Origin: CAZKEW01 sp964580435
Lineage (GTDB): Bacteria > Acidobacteriota > Aminicenantia > Aminicenantales > UBA8522
DNA: 17,361 bases
Direction of reading: 5' to 3'
NCBI GenBank assembly: GCA_964580435.1
Contig: CAZOKP010000058.1
Coordinates: forward strand, 1 to 17,361
In this document: one piece after another, positions 14,715 through 17,361 of the stretch
Layout of the letters: each line of letters begins with the position of its first letter
Position numbering within the stretch: position 1 is the first letter of the stretch
The notes under the pieces: generated by a model
Databases searched by the model: none
What the model saw: only the letters and a program-made list of their open reading frames with translations
What the model was told of the DNA's origin: nothing
Program-made: the position numbers and the translations under genes

Positions 14715-16391
14715 CTATCTTTGGAAGACGATTCTTCCGCCGACGATCGTCGTCTTGACGCGCGTCTCGATTATTTTTTCGGCGGGGATGTTGAAGATAT
14801 TCTGGCTGAGGATGACAAGGTCGGCCAGCTTGCCTTGGGCCAAAGAGCCTTTGAGGTCCTCGGCAAATTCGGCATAAGCGCCATTTTGCGTATATCCCCT
14901 CAGGGCCTCTTCGAGAGGAATTTTTTGCTCGGGAAACCAGCCGTCGGGATTCTTGTCATCGAGAGTCCTCCTCGTGACCGCTGCATAGATGCCGGCAAGC
15001 GGGTCGAGCGGAGCCACGGTCCAATCCGAGCCGAAGGCAAGGCGAACGCCCTTTTCGAGAAGGGAACGGAAGGCGTAGGTGGTGCGGCACCTTTCTCGGC
15101 CGATCTTGTTCTCGGCCCAGCGACCATCATCAATGGCATGGTAGGGCTGGACAGAAGCGATGATGTCGAGTTTCGCCATCCGCCCCATGTCGATGGGACG
15201 AAGGTGCTGGGCATGCTCGATCCGCCAGCGTCTGTCCCGAGGCCCGTTCTGGAGGATCGCTCTTTCGTAGATGTCGAGAATGATGGCATTGGCTTTGTCT
15301 CCGATGGCGTGAATGGCCGTTTGAAGACCTGCCTTATCGGCTGCCAGGATTCTTCGTTCCATAATTCCTTCGGGAAACATGTCTGAGCTGAGGAGCCCGG
15401 CCAGATTTGGCTGATCGGTATAGGGCTCAAAAAAGAGGGCTGTGGAAGAACCCAGGGAGCCGTCGACGAACCCCTTCAGCCCGCCGATCTTAAGGTACTC
15501 ATTGCCGAACGGCGTTCTTAGGCGGAGGCGCGAGTAGAGATCCACATCGCTCACGGGAATATAAAGAAAAATCCGGGAAGTGAGCTTTTTCTTTTCAAGC
15601 AGGTTTTGATAAACCTCAAAGTTAGAACTGTCGGCCATATCGTGCACAGACGTAACGCCACATTCTGCCGCAAGCCGCAAAGCCGCCTCGGCTGCTTTAA
15701 TTTTTGCATCAAACCCGGGTTCGGGGATATGACGCGTGACCAGGCCCATGGCCGCATCTTTCAGGATGCCTGTGGGCTCGCCGGTCTTAGGATCCTTGAC
15801 GATCTCGCCGCCTTCGGGTGATGCAGTGTTCTTGCTGATGCCGGCGATTTGAAGGGCCAGGCTGTTCACCAGGACCATGTGTCCGTCAAGACGATTGACG
15901 CAAACGGGGTTAGCGGGAGTGACGGAGTCGATCCATTCCCGGCGAGGGAGCTCGGGCGGGTCGAACTGCTGGTGGTCCCAATCGCCGTTCTGGATCCATT
16001 CTCCTCTGTCCAGCTGCCGGGCCTTTTCTTCGATCTGGGCGACGAATTCCTGTTTGCTCCTTGCCTCTCTTAGATGGATGCTGAGCAGAGAAAAACCCCC
16101 GCTGAGAAAATGAGTATGACTGTCGATAAATCCGGGTAGGGCCAGGTCTCCTTTGAGGTCAAGGACCCGGGTGTTTTTACCGGCCAGCTTGCGGACATCC
16201 TTGCTCAACCCGACCAAAATTATCCTGTCGCCTTTTACGGCCACAGCTTCTGCCCATGGCCGGCTGTCCTCGGACGTCCAAATAGCGCCGTTGAGAAGGA
16301 CAAGATCAGCCATTTCATTCACCTTCGTACACGCCCAGACGAGCAGGAGACAACTGAGAACAATCAAAGCATAATCTGTTCTTTTGTGCAT
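14715..16391 (-). CDS. Amidohydrolase family 3 (YtcJ-like), probable lipoprotein
   Basis: A 558-aa metal-dependent amidohydrolase of the YtcJ/amidohydrolase-3 group, which hydrolyses N-acyl or amide bonds; the substrate is unknown. An N-terminal signal MHKRTD plus hydrophobic segment ALIVLSCLLLVWA is followed by Cys21, a lipobox-like VWAC with an unusual Trp at -2. This suggests export and lipid anchoring. Metal and catalytic residues visible are HTH (His92, His94) in GFIDSHTHF, Lys306 in GLKGFVDGS, His361 in AIHAIGDKA, His393 in RIEHAQH and Asp456 in FGSDW. The C-terminal TIVGGRIVF closes the composite beta-sandwich. ATG 16391 is preferred over ATG 16397 because GAGG (16399-16402) is seven bases away. 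A cytoplasmic start at 16313 (MADLVLLNGAIWT) cannot be excluded. It begins 12 bases after the upstream hydrolase stop, so the two are likely co-transcribed. Confidence 0.92.
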   Translation of the reverse strand: MHKRTDYALIVLSCLLLVWACTKVNEMADLVLLNGAIWTSEDSRPWAEAVAVKGDRIILVGLSKDVRKLAGKNTRVLDLKGDLALPGFIDSHTHFLSGGFSLLSIHLREARSKQEFVAQIEEKARQLDRGEWIQNGDWDHQQFDPPELPRREWIDSVTPANPVCVNRLDGHMVLVNSLALQIAGISKNTASPEGGEIVKDPKTGEPTGILKDAAMGLVTRHIPEPGFDAKIKAAEAALRLAAECGVTSVHDMADSSNFEVYQNLLEKKKLTSRIFLYIPVSDVDLYSRLRLRTPFGNEYLKIGGLKGFVDGSLGSSTALFFEPYTDQPNLAGLLSSDMFPEGIMERRILAADKAGLQTAIHAIGDKANAIILDIYERAILQNGPRDRRWRIEHAQHLRPIDMGRMAKLDIIASVQPYHAIDDGRWAENKIGRERCRTTYAFRSLLEKGVRLAFGSDWTVAPLDPLAGIYAAVTRRTLDDKNPDGWFPEQKIPLEEALRGYTQNGAYAEFAEDLKGSLAQGKLADLVILSQNIFNIPAEKIIETRVKTTIVGGRIVFQR

Positions 16392-16398
16392 GATCATG

Positions 16399-16402
16399 CC
16401 TC
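16399..16402 (-). promoter_or_regulatory. Shine-Dalgarno deciding the amidohydrolase start
   Basis: GAGG on the minus strand lies one base from ATG 16397 but seven bases from ATG 16391, favouring the latter and hence the signal-peptide form beginning MHKRTD. Confidence 0.5.
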
Positions 16403-16403
16403 A

Positions 16404-17183
16404 TCATGACAGTTTTATCTTTTCAAAATCGTTTGGGATAATAAGTTTTCCCTTGTACGATCGTCTGATTTCTGCCCTGATCTCGGCCGCAGAAAATTCT
16501 ATCTCCCCCAGAAAATGGCAAGGAATGAGGCATTTGACGCCGGCCTCCGCGCTCCATTTTCCCAGCTCAATAGAAGACGTGTGCATTTTGTGAAGCTCAG
16601 GAAACTGCTTGAAGACGCGGCCGGGAGCGCTCGAGTCATGGATAAGGAAATCGATTCCCTGCGCCTCCTCAAAGAGCGGGGCGCAGGGCGGCGTATCTCC
16701 TGAGAACAGAAGATTTTCGTTCTTCCCTTCGCCATAAAAACGGTAGGCCAGGGAGGAAGAATGATGCGGCACCTGGATAGCCTTGACGGTCAGGGATCGA
16801 CTCAACCTGGCTGTCTGCCCTGGGGCAAGAGGCCTGAAGCGAACCCTCGTCTTGAATCCGCTTTCACGAAGATGAAAGAGGTCGAGAAGAAGCCGGGAGA
16901 ATGAGACGGTCTCTTCGGAAGCACAAAGAAGGATTTCTCCATCCTCCAGCATCAGGCTGTGAATAAGCGAGGGCAAGCCATAGATATGGTCGGGGTGAAC
17001 ATGGGTCAACAGGACAATGCGAACCTGGCGCGGGTGGAACTTCAGCTTTTGGATTTTCTGGACGGCACTGCCCGGGCAATCGACAAGAACTAGGTCTTCC
17101 CCGTGCCGCAGAAGAAACGATGTATTGTCTCTCGCCGGCGTAGCAACGGATCCCCCCGTTCCCAAAAAAAATATCTCGGCCAT
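16404..17183 (-). CDS. Metallo-beta-lactamase-fold hydrolase, RNase Z-like
   Basis: A 259-aa MBL-fold hydrolase closest in style to RNase Z/ElaC proteins, which process tRNA 3' ends. It opens with FLGTGGSVATP (6-16). The zinc motif is HVHPDH (His61, His63, Asp65, His66). Further ligands or conserved residues are His140/141 in VPHHSS, Asp163 in SGDT, LIHDSS (180-185), His198/His201 in HKMHTSS and His223 in IPCHF. It is shorter than typical RNase Z (about 300 aa) and I see no clear glycine/proline-rich exosite arm, so tRNA processing is uncertain; another phosphodiesterase or lactonase-like function is possible. The Shine-Dalgarno is weak (GAGA). A promoter-like sequence lies just upstream, and the amidohydrolase gene follows 12 bases downstream. 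Confidence 0.88.
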   Translation of the reverse strand: MAEIFFLGTGGSVATPARDNTSFLLRHGEDLVLVDCPGSAVQKIQKLKFHPRQVRIVLLTHVHPDHIYGLPSLIHSLMLEDGEILLCASEETVSFSRLLLDLFHLRESGFKTRVRFRPLAPGQTARLSRSLTVKAIQVPHHSSSLAYRFYGEGKNENLLFSGDTPPCAPLFEEAQGIDFLIHDSSAPGRVFKQFPELHKMHTSSIELGKWSAEAGVKCLIPCHFLGEIEFSAAEIRAEIRRSYKGKLIIPNDFEKIKLS

Positions 17184-17204
17184 CGCGTTCTCTATAGATT
17201 TCCA

Positions 17205-17233
17205 TATATAAAAGAAAATCCCGTCAAAATCAA
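17205..17233 (-). promoter_or_regulatory. Sigma70-like promoter for the MBL hydrolase/amidohydrolase pair
   Basis: On the minus strand, -35 TTGATT (17228-17233), exactly 17 bases of spacer, and -10 TATATA (17205-17210). The leader would be about 15 bases. The remaining bases 17234-17361 hold no gene I can support. Confidence 0.45.
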
Positions 17234-17361
17234 ATCTTGCGAACGTTGAATCAGCTCTAAACTTGTGATGGCTGGGCTTTGAAAAGGGCTCAGCTCCCCG
17301 CTCCGATCGGCGGCCTGAATGCGCTCGGGGTGTGGGCTCGAAGGCACGCGAATTTGCTCCC

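Noticed and set aside
17271..17294. Hairpin GCTGGGC/GCTCAGC near the window end
   Set aside because: A seven-base stem with one G-U pair and no T-run on either strand; not a convincing terminator.
1..17361. Mobile elements, CRISPR arrays, tRNA or rRNA genes
   Set aside because: No transposase, integrase, regular spaced repeat, or RNA gene pattern was seen on either strand.

Overview
This window looks like chromosomal DNA of a Gram-negative-type anaerobic bacterium. The gene styles (Lon-like AAA protease with an Arg Walker A, stand-alone pyruvate-kinase C-domain protein, tandem MacB-type permeases, HydB/GltD-like redox pair, YtcJ-type lipoprotein amidohydrolase) would fit Candidatus Aminicenantes or a related Acidobacteriota-like lineage. 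That assignment is a guess from gene character, not a search result. There are no rRNA or tRNA genes, CRISPR arrays, transposases or phage genes. Fourteen coding regions are called, one of them a speculative short ORF.

Layout. (1) 89-2572, plus strand: a Lon-like ATP-dependent protease. It converges, with only 20 bp between stop codons, on a minus-strand pair at 3923-2593. That pair is a stand-alone pyruvate-kinase C-terminal-domain protein coupled by an ATGA overlap to a 23S rRNA pseudouridine synthase (RluB type). A good sigma70-like promoter lies in front of the pair. (2) 4053-6532, plus strand: two paralogous MacB/FtsX-type permeases overlapping by ATGA, with no ATPase or adaptor gene in the window. 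(3) 6533-6689: a convergent intergenic gap with several overlapping inverted repeats and a repeated CTCGCTC word. (4) 14582-6690, minus strand: a long, tightly spaced set that looks like one transcription unit from a clear promoter at 14608-14636. In transcription order it holds an alanine-dehydrogenase-family enzyme, a possible 23-25 codon ORF, a NuoF/HydB-like flavo-iron-sulfur subunit, a GltD/NfnB-like NADPH flavoprotein, an acetyl-CoA hydrolase/CoA-transferase, a short RNase HIII and an AlaX-type alanyl-tRNA editing protein. (5) 17183-14715, minus strand: an RNase Z-like metallo-beta-lactamase-fold hydrolase followed by a probable lipoprotein amidohydrolase, with its own promoter-like sequence at 17205-17233.

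How the genes may work together. The dehydrogenase, redox pair and CoA-transferase suggest amino-acid or peptide fermentation: amino-acid oxidation, balancing of NAD(H), NADP(H) and ferredoxin, then acyl-CoA conversion. The HydB-like plus GltD-like pair resembles the Stn-type transhydrogenase described from Sporomusa, but no NuoE/HydC-like subunit is encoded beside it.

The most interesting signal is in this redox cluster. The NuoF/HydB-like protein departs from the family consensus at the glycine-rich FMN loop, at the ICGEET segment and at the first cysteine of the N3 cluster. It also has an extra cysteine next to the last N3 ligand. The neighbouring alanine-dehydrogenase-like protein lacks the usual substrate-binding lysine and the acidic NAD-ribose residue. 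Together these suggest a diverged redox module whose chemistry may differ from what its automatic annotation would say.
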